Positions 23,156-35,610 of a stretch of 64,000 nucleotides of DNA are shown here, one piece after another (the stretch's first letter is position 1; every line of letters starts with the position of its first letter). Under the pieces are notes generated by a model. It was not told the origin of the DNA. It ran no database searches and saw nothing but the letters and a program-made list of their open reading frames with translations. The stretch is from Desmodus rotundus (taxonomy: Eukaryota > Chordata > Mammalia > Chiroptera > Phyllostomidae). The stretch is from the NCBI RefSeq assembly GCF_022682495.2, contig NC_071397.1:11437082-11501081 (forward strand). The letters run 5' to 3'. The position numbers were made by a program, and so were the translations under genes.

Positions 23156-24489
23156 CTGGAGCCCCTGTGCGGCCAACAACCCCAGATTAACTCCACCACT
23201 TACAGATCCAGTATAACTGAGGAGACAGGATTTTACTTAATTACGTACTATTTTTAACAGGATTCTACAGTAAGAGTAACAATGTAAAATTTCAGTAGTT
23301 GCAAAATATTTTACTCTTGGGACTGATAGAACATTAAACCTGAAACTATTCCAAAATAACTGCCTATTCCAGCGCTTTCGGCTGATTTTTACACCTGGAA
23401 CAAAGGAAAAGAACCAGGTGAACTTCCACTGAGGTATATGTAAGTGTAATGCCTTCTTTAACTTTATTTGGGTTTTTAAATGAAATAAGCCATTTGAATA
23501 AAATAAAAGCCAATGAACTGGTAAATTAAAAAAAAAGTGTAACATCTTTGCCTTTTCACTAAGTGCCTGGAAAAATATATGATTTGAAATTTTACTCTGT
23601 CGTGTGTTATAACAGGCAGATTTAAGTATCTGACTAAATATTCTATAGTATCCATAAACATAGTCAAATTTTTTATGAACATTATTTAGTGCTGCTCCAA
23701 TTTTAACTGGACATAAATAAATACATGTGCTGATATTCCGAATTACAAGTTTCAACCCATTTGAGCCAATGAAAACTATGTGCCTCACAACTGATACCTG
23801 CATAATTACCCAGTTTTGTTATGTCTGACAAGCTCCTTCAGACTTTTTATGTCACACAGGCTGGAGTGTAATTAAAGAGCCTGGGCACCTCTTTTCCAGG
23901 AATTTGGTCGATTAATGGGTAAAACTGCAAATCCTGAAAACATTCACTCAGATACATATGAAAATCCAAACCAAAAAAAAAGCTCATGTAAGAAACTAGA
24001 ATGATTAAAAATGAAGAAATGGTAATCAAAATTCTTTCACTTGTTTTCCGCATTTCTCTGTTCTTACCTTTTCTGTTGATGAAAACAGTATGAAGACCTC
24101 ATTAGAAACCTATCTCCAACTAAAAGTGTCCATCAAATAACAGATTATAACTAGTAAGTGGACGAAAGACAGAAGGATACAATTTTTTCTCACTTGGGAA
24201 AAGATATTACATGAACTATAAAACAACAGCTTTATGAGATATTTCCCCCTTTGGAGTTCTTAGATCAACTAAAAACATCATAACTAGTATTAAAAATAAA
24301 CCTAATTCAATTATGATATATTTGCTATATTCAAAATGTTTGATTTTTAGGTATGAGAAAATCATACTCCAGTGAAAGATACATTTGAATAATCAAATAT
24401 TCTGAAGTTTTACAGCAATTCTAACAGAAATGACTTGAAATTTAGTCTTTCTCACTGACTTTGTAAATACGTAATTGTTCAATATTAGT
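23156..24489. other. Intron with the longest open frame, no recognised feature
   Basis: A 188-codon open frame lies at 23237-23803 on the minus strand. Its product is rich in F, Y, K and R, has no domain that I recognise and lacks supporting splice or promoter context. I do not call it a gene. Confidence 0.5.
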
Positions 24490-24580
24490 TAAAAATAAAT
24501 GTTGAGTCAATATATTGCACACCTGAAACAGATATAATACTGTATACCAACTATTCTTAAATAAAAATAATTAAAAAAAT
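24490..24580 (+). mobile_element. L1 3' terminus
   Basis: ATATTGCACACCTGAAACAG, then ATAATACTGTATACCAACTA, then TTAAATAAAAATAATTAAAA is the standard L1 3' end with its A-rich tail. Only about 90 bases are present. Confidence 0.7.
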
Positions 24581-26614
24581 TTCACCTTACTGAGAAAGTC
24601 AGTTTCCACTATAATTAAAGACATCAAAAATGAGATAAATAAATTCCATTATGTGCAATGGCACCTGGATTTTTGATTCAACAATAGCTTCCTGCATAAA
24701 TAAATTTTTTTGAACTTATATATACACATTCACTTAACTGCTGAAATCTGATCCTAATGTAGATCTTTAAACATTGTAACTAGAAAAACTGGACCACTTA
24801 AATCACCCTCAGGAATTCACAACAAAATGGTAAACACATAACATTCACGAGGTCACCCATGTCAGAAATTATAAACAACTTAATCTTGCTCTGGTCCCGG
24901 GCAAGTAGCGCTACCACCCTCCCAGTGCTCACAGGAATGGGCTCTGCTACCTGTACCGCCAGGAACCAGGCTGATACAAAGAAAACCGTGCGTTTGACTC
25001 GCGACTTGAAGAAACTGTGGATATGACAAAACACTGAGGTTTGAAGAGTATAGTTTTAAAAACTCCCTCCAGTTCCTTCTACTTCTAAAAGTCTACGATT
25101 CTCTGAGTTCTGCTGTATTCAAAACAGTCTCAGCAATAGTCTAACAATGGTGTCATCTACGGAGCCATAAAACCGTGTCACACTAGCGTGGGAAACAGGA
25201 GTTACTTATCGGTTAACAGGTGCAATGTTAAAAAATGTTTAATGTAATTCTCATGCCGTAGCTATTAATAATTAAATTCAATACTTAAAATATCAGGAAT
25301 AGTGAACACTAGGTGTCAGTGTAAGAAGTGGAAAAATATATTTAAAAACTTGTTTCCAATCAGGTGTGTAACAAAGAAATCAAAAGCAGCTGTGGCCACA
25401 TTTACTTATAATTGCATAATTCAGTTAACAAGCCAATCTTTCTTTCAAACAAAAATCCCAGTTCCAAAACCATCAAGAGTTTAAAATCAGATTAAGCTGA
25501 TTATTAAAAGTTACAAATCTTTTGTAACTTCAGCTGCATAATGCACAAAAAATAATTTTACTTTTAAGAATACATATTTTGAAATATGCTGTTAAATGCA
25601 GGTCTAGGTCTGAAAGTATTATGTTGCATTATTCTAGCTGGTGAAAAGAATTTTTTTAAATAATAATGTTGGATAATTAACAAAGGACACTGAATTTAAA
25701 ATTTTGCCCAGAAGTCTCCTTCATAAATTTCAAGGCATGAGAAGTTAAAATGCTTAAGGGGTCAGTTCACACAAAAAAAGAACACATGACCTCAGGAAGA
25801 ATAACTGACTCTCCCAAATTCTAGTAGCTAGAGGTTCAAAAAAAATAATACTGCCTCATATCTTACAAAGTGCATTCATAAGAAATACCTAATTTAGGCC
25901 CAATAATAACAACAATACACTTATATTCATTTTAGTCCAGTGTTCATGTGGGGTCTTGAGCTCTCTCGTATCTACCGACCTTCTTTCACCTACCCACTTA
26001 TCCGTTTCTCTGTTCCATCCCTCAAATTCCACACCATCATCTGCTTATTAAATCCTTCCATGTATTTTTCCAGCATGTTGGGCAACTTTTTCATATAATA
26101 TTCTCAAAATCATTCATTTCTGGGAAGCAAACAAAGCTAAATATAGTAGTCATCACTAAAATACAAAATGATGGAAACAAAGAAATCATTTAGGAGAATA
26201 CTCAAGGATTGACTGGGAAAAAAATGCTTTTAGTCAACACTGTGCTCTTGTTTCACTGACAGTTAAGTTATATTCAAATTATAGTCATACAGTGAGAAAG
26301 CATGAAGTTTATGGAAAAGCTTTCAATATCCAGGATTGAAAGAAATTAAGGCAGGCAATTAAGACTGCTCTGTGTCTGCAGGTTTCTTCTCAGGGACATA
26401 AAGTCAGGTGGGAACAGACAAGGAGGGAACGGGGAACTTCACATATAATAAATGGTCTAACATAAGATCTCTAATCATATCAAAAATGAGAAATATTAGG
26501 AGAAACAGAGATATGGTGGGACAGTCAAATGCAGAAAAGCGGTCTCAGAAATACAGACAGCACATAGCATTTTTTTAGGGGTTTCATTTTCTGCATCTAT
26601 GCATTTTTTGAAAT
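24581..26614. other. Nothing recognised apart from a small hairpin
   Basis: AT-rich intron. AAGTTACAAA (25508-25517) and TTTGTAACTT (25521-25530) form a perfect hairpin with loop TCT. No exon or named repeat was seen. Confidence 0.5.
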
Positions 26615-27000
26615 ATTTAGTTTCAAATACAGTTGACATACAATATTATATTAATTTCAGGTGTACAAACACAGTGCTTAGACATTTATATACATAATGA
26701 AGTGATTACCCTGGTAAGTACAGTAACTATCTAGCACCATACACAGTTATTACAACGTGACTGACTATATTCCCTATGCTGTACTTTACATCCCCATGAC
26801 TATTTTTATAACTGCCAATTTGTACTTCTTAATCCCTTTCACCTTTTCACCCACTCCCCCCACACCCCTCCCATATGGCAAACATAAAGAAGCCAGAGAA
26901 AGACAAATACCATATGATTTTACTTATATGTGGATTCTAAAAAACAAAACAGACAAAACAGAATCAACTCAAGATACAGAGAGCTATGACTATTTAAACT
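26615..27000 (-). mobile_element. Short L1 3' end with twin-priming inversion
   Basis: On the minus strand, bases 26880 to 26615 read an L1 3' UTR in sense: GGGATTAAGAAGTACAAATT, then GGGGATGTAAAGTACAGC, then TGTACACCTGAAATTAATAT. Bases 26880-27000 instead read plus-strand L1: AGAGAAAGACAAATACCATA to CTCAAGATACAGAGAG. In an intact L1 these two pieces are neighbours, so the upstream piece has been inverted during insertion. Confidence 0.75.
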
Positions 27001-27124
27001 ATTTCTAGTGCCTCTGCCTTTGATACTGTGTTGTTCATACATTTATGATTAAAATCTGGGGCCATTATTAACTGAACCATGCTTTCATTGAGAGACAGTG
27101 TAGGTTGGTGTTACGTCATCTACA

Positions 27125-27260
27125 TATGTTCATTTATACAATGCCTGTGAGGCATTAAATTTCTACAGATGAGTAAACTAAGACTCACTGAGATTAAGAA
27201 ATGTGCTTAAAGTTGTATAAATTGGCAAGTTAGGAAGCCAAGATACAAACTCAGGGATGT
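27125..27260 (-). mobile_element. MIR SINE fragment
   Basis: The plus strand carries the reverse complement of the MIR core in degraded form: TTTCTACAGATGAGTAAACT, AGACTCACTGAGATTAAG, then a TGCTTAAAGTTGT segment. Confidence 0.6.
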
Positions 27261-29344
27261 TTGTTTCTAAAAACCTTCCATTTTACTAGCATTTCCCAAC
27301 TGATGGTTCACAGGGTCTTGTGGTTTTGTAGCACAAACAGGAATGCCGCACGTAGTGCGCTGATTACACAGCGAGGAAATGTCAAGTTGGTACAGGTAAT
27401 GTGCTACCTCAGTGCTTCTTCCATCAGTTTTCCACACAGACAGACACTGGGAGCTGCCGTGGTAGATTTGATTGTGGTATCATTGTGAACTCACTTATTC
27501 TTGCTGATTCAGGATTTATACCCACAACAGTCTATTTTACAGATATTAAAATATCATTCGGAACCTGTCATCATCCGACTAAGAGCTGGTACTATCCCTT
27601 ACCCAAACATTTCACCATCTTTCCTCTAAACAGACCTCTCCAGAACTGGCATTGTGAGTCTTTCAGTGTTCTATAAAAAACAGCCAGGTTATTCTATCCC
27701 CTTTCCTAACAACGCCACTTTCTAAAACTTTCAATGCCCCCAGCAGCCTGCAGCATTACATATAAATTCCTCAGTTTCAAATTCACTGACCTTGGGAAAA
27801 AAAAAAAGAAATTCATTGACCTTGAAAATACAGTCCCAAGCTTCTTTTTTATGCCTTTCTCTCATGCATATTTAAGAAACATTGTTGATACCCCCAACTG
27901 AAAATCCACACGGCATGATCAGAGGTGATTTCATATAAACCAATACCTAAACATGGATTCTTGGCATTAACGCAATCTCTGTGCAATTTATCTGACATTT
28001 AAAAATAGGAATTTTATTCCTGACCTCATTCAAATCTATTCTGAAATCCAAACATAGTTTTAGTAATTAATGGTTACCATGTAGCTTATCCAAGCATAAA
28101 GACAACAAATAAACAACTGGTTTTAAAACTTAAGTGTAAATTTAAAAAATGTATTAATTATCATTCCCACTTTTGGAGAGAAGACATTTGGTCTTTAATA
28201 ATGACATAAATAATTTCTTCCTTCCAAGGAACGTTCATTTCCTGACTAGCATAAAAAGAAGAATAAACTGGATGTGTTAGAGAAAAAACCTGAATTCTAG
28301 TATTTTCATCATTTCCACAAGTGGGACATTTGAAAATAGTAACTATATCACTGCCTGATATCTAATTTATATGAAAATTCACTGGCTTTATTTTATACCC
28401 AACATGATAGAAAATACCAAAGATTTTTAGGAGAAAAAAAAGAGTTAACACTTTTGCTTTAAAAAAAAAACTTAAAAATACTGAGTTTCTAGTAAACATA
28501 AGGCACTTATAACAACCTTATTCTTAGCTTCTGGATTTAGGAAAAATAACAATAATATTTTAAAGCAACCATGGACAACATGATTGCACAGAATAAAAAG
28601 CTGAGACTTCTACGATGGAGGCAAAAGATAGTATGAGAAGACACAGCAGGAACTAGTCTTCTCATTGTATGTGGACCCTGCAAAATTTGTTAGGAGAGTA
28701 CTCTCAGGCCATCAAGTCTTCCTGAAGTCTGGTGACCTTGACACACGGTCTCCAAGTGGGAACTAGCAAGGAGCAGCCTCAGCCCCGAGGAAAAAGGCTT
28801 TACTAGAACTTTTCTTTTTGAAGCAAGCAGAAATTTGGTAATTTTCAGGAAAAAGTTCACAATATTTTAAATATCGTTTCCAATTATGTTTAAATCTATT
28901 CTTTCTTATACATTCAACTACTTTTGTTAAGATGTCTGTTAATTGATGCCCACTTCAATGTTATCAAATGATCCACTATGCCTAAGATGTTTTGCTGGCT
29001 AATGCCATTCCTCGTGTAGAAGAATATTACTTTTCCTCTTTATAAACTTCAAGTACAGTAAATCTCTATCAGAGACTTGAAACTGAACTTCTTTTTTCCC
29101 CACCAAAAGAAGATTCTCTTACCCTTTCTTGGGATTTCTCTTTTCAATCACTTCTATTTTTTCCCACTATTCTTCACAAGCCCATGGTAAAATATAAATC
29201 CTATTTCGAAAACAATACCCTTTATTTCAGATAACCTCAGAATACAAAAACTTAGAAGGAATCTTACAGATATATACAGTACACTCGGTCAGAAAAGTAC
29301 TCATTTGTACCTATACAAGAATCAGCATATTTCATTCTAAAAAT
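27261..29344. other. Nothing recognised
   Basis: AT-rich intron with short homopolymer tracts. Frames of 75 and 91 codons at 27261-27676 have no recognisable product. The MIR fragment ends just upstream. Confidence 0.45.
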
Positions 29345-29515
29345 TCTTCTAATCCCTAAAGAAGCAATGACTTGAATTACACATCTACTAGTTATAAGCT
29401 GTGTGACTTTGGGCAAGTTGCTTAATTTTTCTGTCCTTCAGTTTCCAAATCTATAAACCGAAGATAATGCCTTCTAACTATCGAGGTTTACTGTAAATAT
29501 TAAGTAAAATGTTAC
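29345..29515 (+). mobile_element. MIR SINE
   Basis: AGCTGTGTGACTTTGGGCAA, then GTTGCTTAATTTTTCTG, then CTTCAGTTTCCAAATCTATA, then GATAATGCCTTCTAACTAT are consecutive MIR blocks in sense. Confidence 0.85.
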
Positions 29516-30611
29516 AAGAGACGCCATTCTGTCAAAGTGTACCCAGATGGAAAGTTTAAAAAAATATTTTTATTTTCTTAAGTTCATTTGCTAAATCGAG
29601 ACATGTTTACATAAATCTTTTGGGGGAAAAGGTTTTGGTCTTTTAAGAAATAAAACTTAGTTAATAATAATTGACTGAAAATAATACAGTGTTAATTTGG
29701 TTAACACTGTCTGTTAACCAAATCTTCCAAATTAAGAAAAACAAACTTTATTACTGTGCAGCATCTTTCTGAGTGTGTCACACACCACCTGTAGTTTCTA
29801 AAGAATATCCCAAACGCACCAACTTTCTCTAACTGTTTAAAGCCTTCACTGTCGATAACAATCATCATACTTTGCTTATGAATGATGGTCTCTAAAATCA
29901 AAAAAACTGTATTATGCAGCTTTAGATACTACCATGTACACTTTCGGGGACATACTTTTAAATTTTGATCCTAGACCGCCTAGATATCTATAATTTTGTG
30001 TATTTGTGGGTTTTGTCAATTATTTTCTCTTGACTCCTATACTCTCACTTCTTGCTGTTTCTTATCAATACCTGACTTAGTAACTAATTGCCTTGGTCCT
30101 CACTGTTCTGCTGCTTCTATTCTACTGCAAAGAAGGAAAACAGACCAAACACACTTTGACTAAAGAGCAGGATATTAATAGTGTCTACTGACTTTCATTG
30201 CTTACTGTCAACTCTCATCTGGATTAGAGTGCAAATTCAGTATGATCTTACGGATAATAAATATCAGCTTCAAAATTAGTCTCAAAACATTCCTAAAATT
30301 TTTTTCTTAAGCCTTTTCTAATTGACACATTTATTTAATAGACCTTACATCTCCTTCCATTAACTTAAAAAATTTGAAGGCAATTTTATATAATGCTTCA
30401 TATTGAAATAATACCTTATGAATTTCAGATTATATACATTACTTAGAATTTCAGAACAATTTACTCTAGGGAAGTATGTAAGCATAGTTAATATATTTTG
30501 GGAACCTAAGAATATTATTTATGCATTCATCAAGAGACATAAAATTATACCCCTAATAAAACATCAGGATGGATGCAAATACAATATATAAAGGGATAAA
30601 AAAACATTTAA
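29516..30611. other. Intron with overlapping hairpins
   Basis: No gene is visible. Two mutually exclusive perfect hairpins lie at 29686-29723 and are listed separately. Confidence 0.45.
29686..29723. repeat. Two overlapping perfect hairpins
   Basis: ACAGTGTTAA (29686-29695) pairs with TTAACACTGT (29701-29710). ATTTGGTTAACA (29695-29706) pairs with TGTTAACCAAAT (29712-29723). The second arm set shares bases with the first, so only one can form at a time. Confidence 0.85.
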
Positions 30612-32252
30612 AAAATACTTTATTGTTTACGCTATTACAGTCATCCCAATTTCCTCCCCTTTGCCCCCCTACCACACAGCCCACCCCCACTCCTATAGTC
30701 AATCCCCACACTGTTGTCCACGTCCATTGGTCATTCATATATGTTCTTTGACTAGTCCCTTCCCCTTCTTTCAATTAGTCCCACCTTCCCTCTGGTTCTA
30801 TTTTGCTCATTAGTTTATTTTGTTCATTAGATTCCGCTTATAGGTGAGATCATATGGTATTTATCTTTCACGGACTGGCTTACTTCACTTAATATAATCT
30901 TCTCCAGTTCCATCCATGCTGTTGCAAAAGGTAAGAATTCTTTCTATTTTACTGCTGTGTAGTATTCCATTGTGTAAATGTACCAGTTTTTTGATCCATT
31001 CATCTGCTGATGGGTACTTAGGCTGTTTCCAAATCTTGGCTATTCTAAATAGTGTGGCTATGAACATGGGGATACATAAAGTCTTCTGAATTGGTGTTTC
31101 AGGATTCTTAGGGTATATTTCCAACAGTGAAATTGCTGAATAAAAAGTCCCATTTTTGATGTTTTTGAGAAAATTCCATACTGTTTTCCACAGTGACTGC
31201 ACCAGTCTGCATTCCCACCAACAGTGGACTAGGGTTCTCTTTTATCCACATCCTCACCAGCACTTGTTGTTTGTTGATTTGTTTACGATGGCCATTCTCA
31301 CCGGTGTGAGGTGCTATCACATTCTGGTTTTAATCTGCATCTCGCTGATGGCTAGTGATGCTGAGTATTTTTTCATATGTCTATGAGTCATGTGTATGGA
31401 AGCATATACCATGTTCACGGATTGGAAGAATTAACATTAAAATGTTCATACTACCCAAAGCGATCCACGGACTCAATGCAATTCCTACTAAAATACCAAT
31501 GGCATATTTCACAGATCTAGAACAAATATTCCACAAATTTATCTGGAACCAAGAAAAGACCCCAAATAGTCTCAGTAGTCTTGAGAAAGAAGAACAAAAG
31601 GAGGGATCACAGCACCTGATACCAAACTGCACTACAAGCCCGCTGTAATCAAAACAGCCTGGTACTGGCATCAGAACAGACACACAGATCAGTGGAACAA
31701 ACAGAGAGCCCAGAAATAAGCCCATGTCTCTGTGGTCAATTAATATTTGACGGAGGAAGCAAGCACAAACAATGGGCTAAAGATAGTCTGTTCAGTAAAT
31801 GGTGTTGGGAGAACTAGATTGGTACATGCCAAAAAATGAAACTAGACCACCAGCTTACACCATAAACTAGAATAAACTCAAAATGGACAAAGCACTCCAA
31901 TGTAAGTCTCCACACTATAAAAGTCCTACAGGAAAACACAGGCAATAAAGTTTCAAGTATCTCACGTAGCAATATTTTTGCTGATATATCTCCTAGTGCA
32001 AGGGAAATAAAGGAAAAAAATAAATGGGACTACATCAAATTAAAAAGGTCCTGAACAGCTAAAGAAACCATCATCAAAATGAAAATGGAACCGAGTGTAT
32101 GGGAAAATGTATTTGCCAACAATACATCACACAAGGGTTTAACCTCCAAAATATAGACAGAACTTACACAAATCAACACCAGAAAGACAAACATTCCAAT
32201 TGTAAAATGGGCAAGTGACCTGAATAGACACTTCTCCAAAAAACACGTATTT
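30612..32252 (-). mobile_element. L1 with large twin-priming inversion
   Basis: On the minus strand, 31389 to 30612 reads L1 ORF2 C-terminus through 3' UTR in sense; a 105-codon frame includes PMFIATLFRIAKIWKQPKYP, and the 3' end sits at about 30612. On the plus strand, 31395-32252 reads earlier ORF2 (97-codon frame with [19 protein letters not shown]), ending at ACACTTCTCCAAAAAACAC. The pieces are consecutive in an intact L1, with about 20 bases lost at the break: the inverted piece ends just before the block where the sense piece begins (AGACATATGAAAAAATACTC). Imperfect TTTAAAAA-type flanks may be the target duplication. Confidence 0.88.
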
Positions 32253-32700
32253 TTAAAAAGAATTATATATTGTTCAAGTATAGAATACTACATATATAAT
32301 ACTGAGATCTGAGAAATGAAAGCTTTTAATTATATCTATATAATAAATAAGGCAATGTTAATTGGTTAAAATTTTGTAACTTAAAATGTTATAAATAGAA
32401 ATATTTTAAACCTGAAAAATGCTATATATGTACAATAATATATAATATGTAATGTAATTATATATAATATTATATATGTTTTATTGTAGATATATAATTT
32501 TAGCAGGCATCCTGGCATATAGTAGACATTTACTTTTATTTTCTTATTTTCTGCATAATCTCTACATTAACTGAGAGTAACAGCAACACAAAGAAAGAAT
32601 ATAAAAAGTCATAGATAAAAAAGAGACATTCGGAGATCTTGGAAAGACAGTGAAGAACAGGAGTTTAAAAACAATTTCTGGGTTCACATACAGAGGAGAA
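32253..32700. other. AT-rich low-complexity intron
   Basis: At about 32405-32500 the sequence is almost pure A and T, with repeated TATATAATAT words capable of self-pairing. No gene was seen. Confidence 0.6.
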
Positions 32701-33790
32701 CACAGAGTGTGGTGAGTGAGGGCAGAGTACTGGGGAGACACTTGCCAACTGAAAAGGCATTAGAAGTAAGAACAACGAGAGGGAGAGAAGGAAAACTGAG
32801 CGCCTGCCAACCCAGATGGGGGATTAGACAGCCATTCTTCACACATATGAGTTTATTCTTTATTAATTTTCATAATTAAACATTATTTGGAATAACTTTG
32901 AAAATCAATTTATACATGAAAACATAACTGAACAGACTGGATGGCTGACTACAGAAGGTCCTAACTTATGATGGTTCGACTTACAATTTTTTGACTCTTC
33001 GATGGTGCAAAACCAAATGTGTTCAATAGAAACCAAACTTCCAGTTTTGAATTCTGGCCTTCTTCTGGGCTAGCGATGCGTGGCATGGAACACTCACACG
33101 ATGGGCAGTGCCGGAGAGCCCCAGCCCCTGGTGATCGTGTGATCATGCGGGTAAAGGCTGGTATTCTACAGTGTAGGTGCTGCCAGCAAGGTTTGGTATT
33201 TTGTGTTTTTGCACCCCCAACATGTCTACAAATGCCAATCTGCATCTCTTGCTTTTAGTGCAAAGAAGACTAGAAAGGCAATTACTCTTGAGATAAAACT
33301 CAAGGTAACTGTCCAGGATGAGGCAGCAAGCCATAATCACCTAAATTACATGAAATATTCAAACTGTATTATAAAATAGGGTTTATGTTGGTGATTTTGC
33401 CCAACTATAGGATAAATGTATTGCCCTGAGCACGTTTAAGGTAGGCTAGGGGAAGCTATGATGTTTGGGGGGTCAGATATACTAAGTGCACTTTCAAATG
33501 GGGATATTTCAACTTATAATGGGTTTATCATGATGTAAGCCCATCATAAGTTGAGGAGCATCTGTAGTTGGCTGATAGATTCATATAGTGAAAACCCAAC
33601 ATGATTTTTAAATTAAATGGTAGATAATTATACTCTGTGCATAAAACAAAGAGATTTTTCTCATAGTTAACTTTGAGATGAACAGAGAAATAAAAGTAGC
33701 TATAAAGCCATCAGAATCATGATAATTTTTTAACTTCACTGAAGCTGGATATTAACAAAAGGATATTATTCTCAGCATTGTAATATTAAT
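32700..33790 (+). repeat. Duplicated segment, copy A (carries a Tigger insertion)
   Basis: Outside the transposon this segment is clearly related to 35125-35610. Shared blocks in order are AGCATTAGAAGTAAGA-like, CCAGATGGG, TCTTCACACATAT, CATAATTAAA, TATAGTG, CATAAAA(C/T)(A/G)AAGAGATT and AAAGGATATTATT. Identity is moderate, with many small differences, so the duplication is old. It is either a local duplication or two copies of an unclassified repeat family. Confidence 0.75.
32950..33566 (+). mobile_element. Tigger-type (pogo) DNA transposon, TA-flanked
   Basis: The left end TACAGAAGGTCCTAACTTAT and the right end, in reverse complement TACAGATGCTCCTCAACTTA, are inverted repeats flanked by the TA duplication. 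A short frame at about 33270-33330 reads RKAITLEIKLKVTVQDEAAS, matching the DNA-binding N-terminus of Tigger/pogo transposases (KRKxxTLxxKLKI). The rest of the transposase is missing, so the copy is inactive. Confidence 0.85.
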
Positions 33791-35124
33791 TCAGCCACAT
33801 AATTTCTAGTTGGAACAAATCTCTACCTACTTTCAGAAAGTAATACAACTCAATCTGGAAAGTAAGAATTTTATGAAAGGTCTGCATCTCTTTGGCAAAT
33901 CTGAAATTCTTGGAAACTATGCAGTAGGCATTTATAAGACGTTTCAGTCAGAACTGAAACTTTCAACACAGGTGAGAAGTCCAAGCATGACACAGGAGCC
34001 AAGCAGCTGATGCAGTTTAGCTTGGGTCATGACAGGACCCTAGTAGACCAGCAGGAAAAGAAATGAAGAACTCTAAAGGAAAAGGTTTAGCACATGAAGA
34101 AAAATGAGAAGATACTGTTTTTATACCTATGCTAAAAAAACCAAGTAACCTAGACGCTACATTTAACTTACTGAAACTATGAACAATTTGTCCTCTGAGA
34201 TTCTCTCACTTGAAGAGTTGAATAGATGACTGTTAGTGAGATATACTGCAGCAGGCAAAGAGACAGAGTGAGACAGAGACAGAGACAGAGAGAGATGCTA
34301 ACAGTGGGAAAAGAGTTAGAAACTCCTTCCTGGGTGGTCCTCTAGGTTACGCTGTAGCAAACTACCGCTGGAAATTCAGAGAAAATGTAGCTAAAGAGGC
34401 TGTCTACTTAAAATATGACCAGACGGTGCCACAGATTAAAAGCCAAATACTCGTTAACAGCAATACAAATTTATTTTTTCAAAAAAGAGGAGACACAATA
34501 GTATTTCTTGAGGCATGAGATGGTAATTAATATATGAGAGAAAGTATGACTAATTAAATAGAAAACTTTAAGAGCAACCAGAAATAAATGCTGTCCCAAA
34601 ACAGTGAGAATATTCCCACAGCACAGTCATAGGAAAAGAAAGTTATAAGCCCACATGCATAAAAGCAATCAGTTTTTAGTGACAGTGCTCTGTATTTTGA
34701 ACCACTCAGTACCTGGACATGTGCGAGCGTTTGTTTTCCAAAAAGTGGGTGTGTTTTCAGTCTCTTTATGCTAAATATGTGGTGCTTTGTTTACCCGACG
34801 GTAGGACCAGAAAAAACAGGCCAAGAATTTTTCCCCCAGATGGCATTTGTGAACTCCTGTATCCCATTCCCGTAAACAGAGTGTGTTCCGGTTTGGTGCA
34901 ACTTAGTACAAAGTCTGAATGTTTAGTTAGCTAGGAGACTGTTTCCATTCCGTGATTCATGAGGTCCCCATCGTATCTCCACTTCCTTTATTTTATGCAA
35001 TCACAAATTATATTAGTTTGTCCAATTTTGATAACACTTATAATTGAAGTTCTGCACAGGAAACTCTATTACTATTTTAAAATATGCACGTAAACCATTA
35101 CTGAGGTGGCATAAGTGACGTCTC
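33791..35124. other. Spacer between duplicated segments, with a short GACAGA repeat
   Basis: A GAGACAGAGACAGAGACAGA run lies at about 34258-34297. Frames of 66 and 71 codons at 33810 and 34719 are not recognisable. No transposon was named. Confidence 0.5.
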
Positions 35125-35610
35125 ACAGAAGTGGTGATTAGGTTGAACAGTGCCTTGCATGAGCTCCTTCTACCAGGAGAATAACTGCCAAATTAAAAAG
35201 CATTAGAAGTAAGAGGGGGACTTAAGAGCGGGGTGATAAGGGGGATATAGACAACTCAGCGTATGCTGATCCAGATGGGCGATTTAAGCAACTGCTCTTC
35301 ACACATATCAATTTGTTACTAATTTACATAATTAAAGATTAGTAGCATAAGCCTGAAAAATTGGTTCTGATATGAAAACAGTATAAGAAATTGAATAGTT
35401 TACTAGTTATCTGGTAGATTAATATAGTGTAGATCAAATATAATTTTGAAATGAAATGGTAATTATATTCTATGCATAAAATGAAGAGATTCTCCTACAC
35501 TTGACTTAAAATGAATAAAAAACGAAAGCATCCATACAGTCATTGGAAATCATGATGGTCTGGGAACTTGAAAGGATATTATTATCGCCAGCATTGGAAG
35601 AGCACTGCAT
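35125..35610 (+). repeat. Duplicated segment, copy B (empty Tigger site)
   Basis: It aligns with copy A on both sides of the Tigger insertion. The empty site is the TA at 35404-35405 (ACTAGTTATCTGGTAGATTA), matching the copy A flank GACTA plus GTTGGCTGATAGATTC after removal of the transposon and one TA. Confidence 0.75.

Noticed and set aside
23237..23803. 188-codon frame as a gene
   Set aside because: No domain, signal, splice context or homology that I recognise; one such frame can occur by chance in 64 kb on six frames. Kept only as a low-interest observation.
26440..26465. HeliBat helitron start (ATATAATAAATGG resembles its 5' end)
   Set aside because: Only a dozen bases match, with no helitron body or 3' hairpin and CTAG terminus nearby.
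34719..34934. 71-codon frame in the spacer between duplicated segments
   Set aside because: The product is unfamiliar and there is no supporting context.
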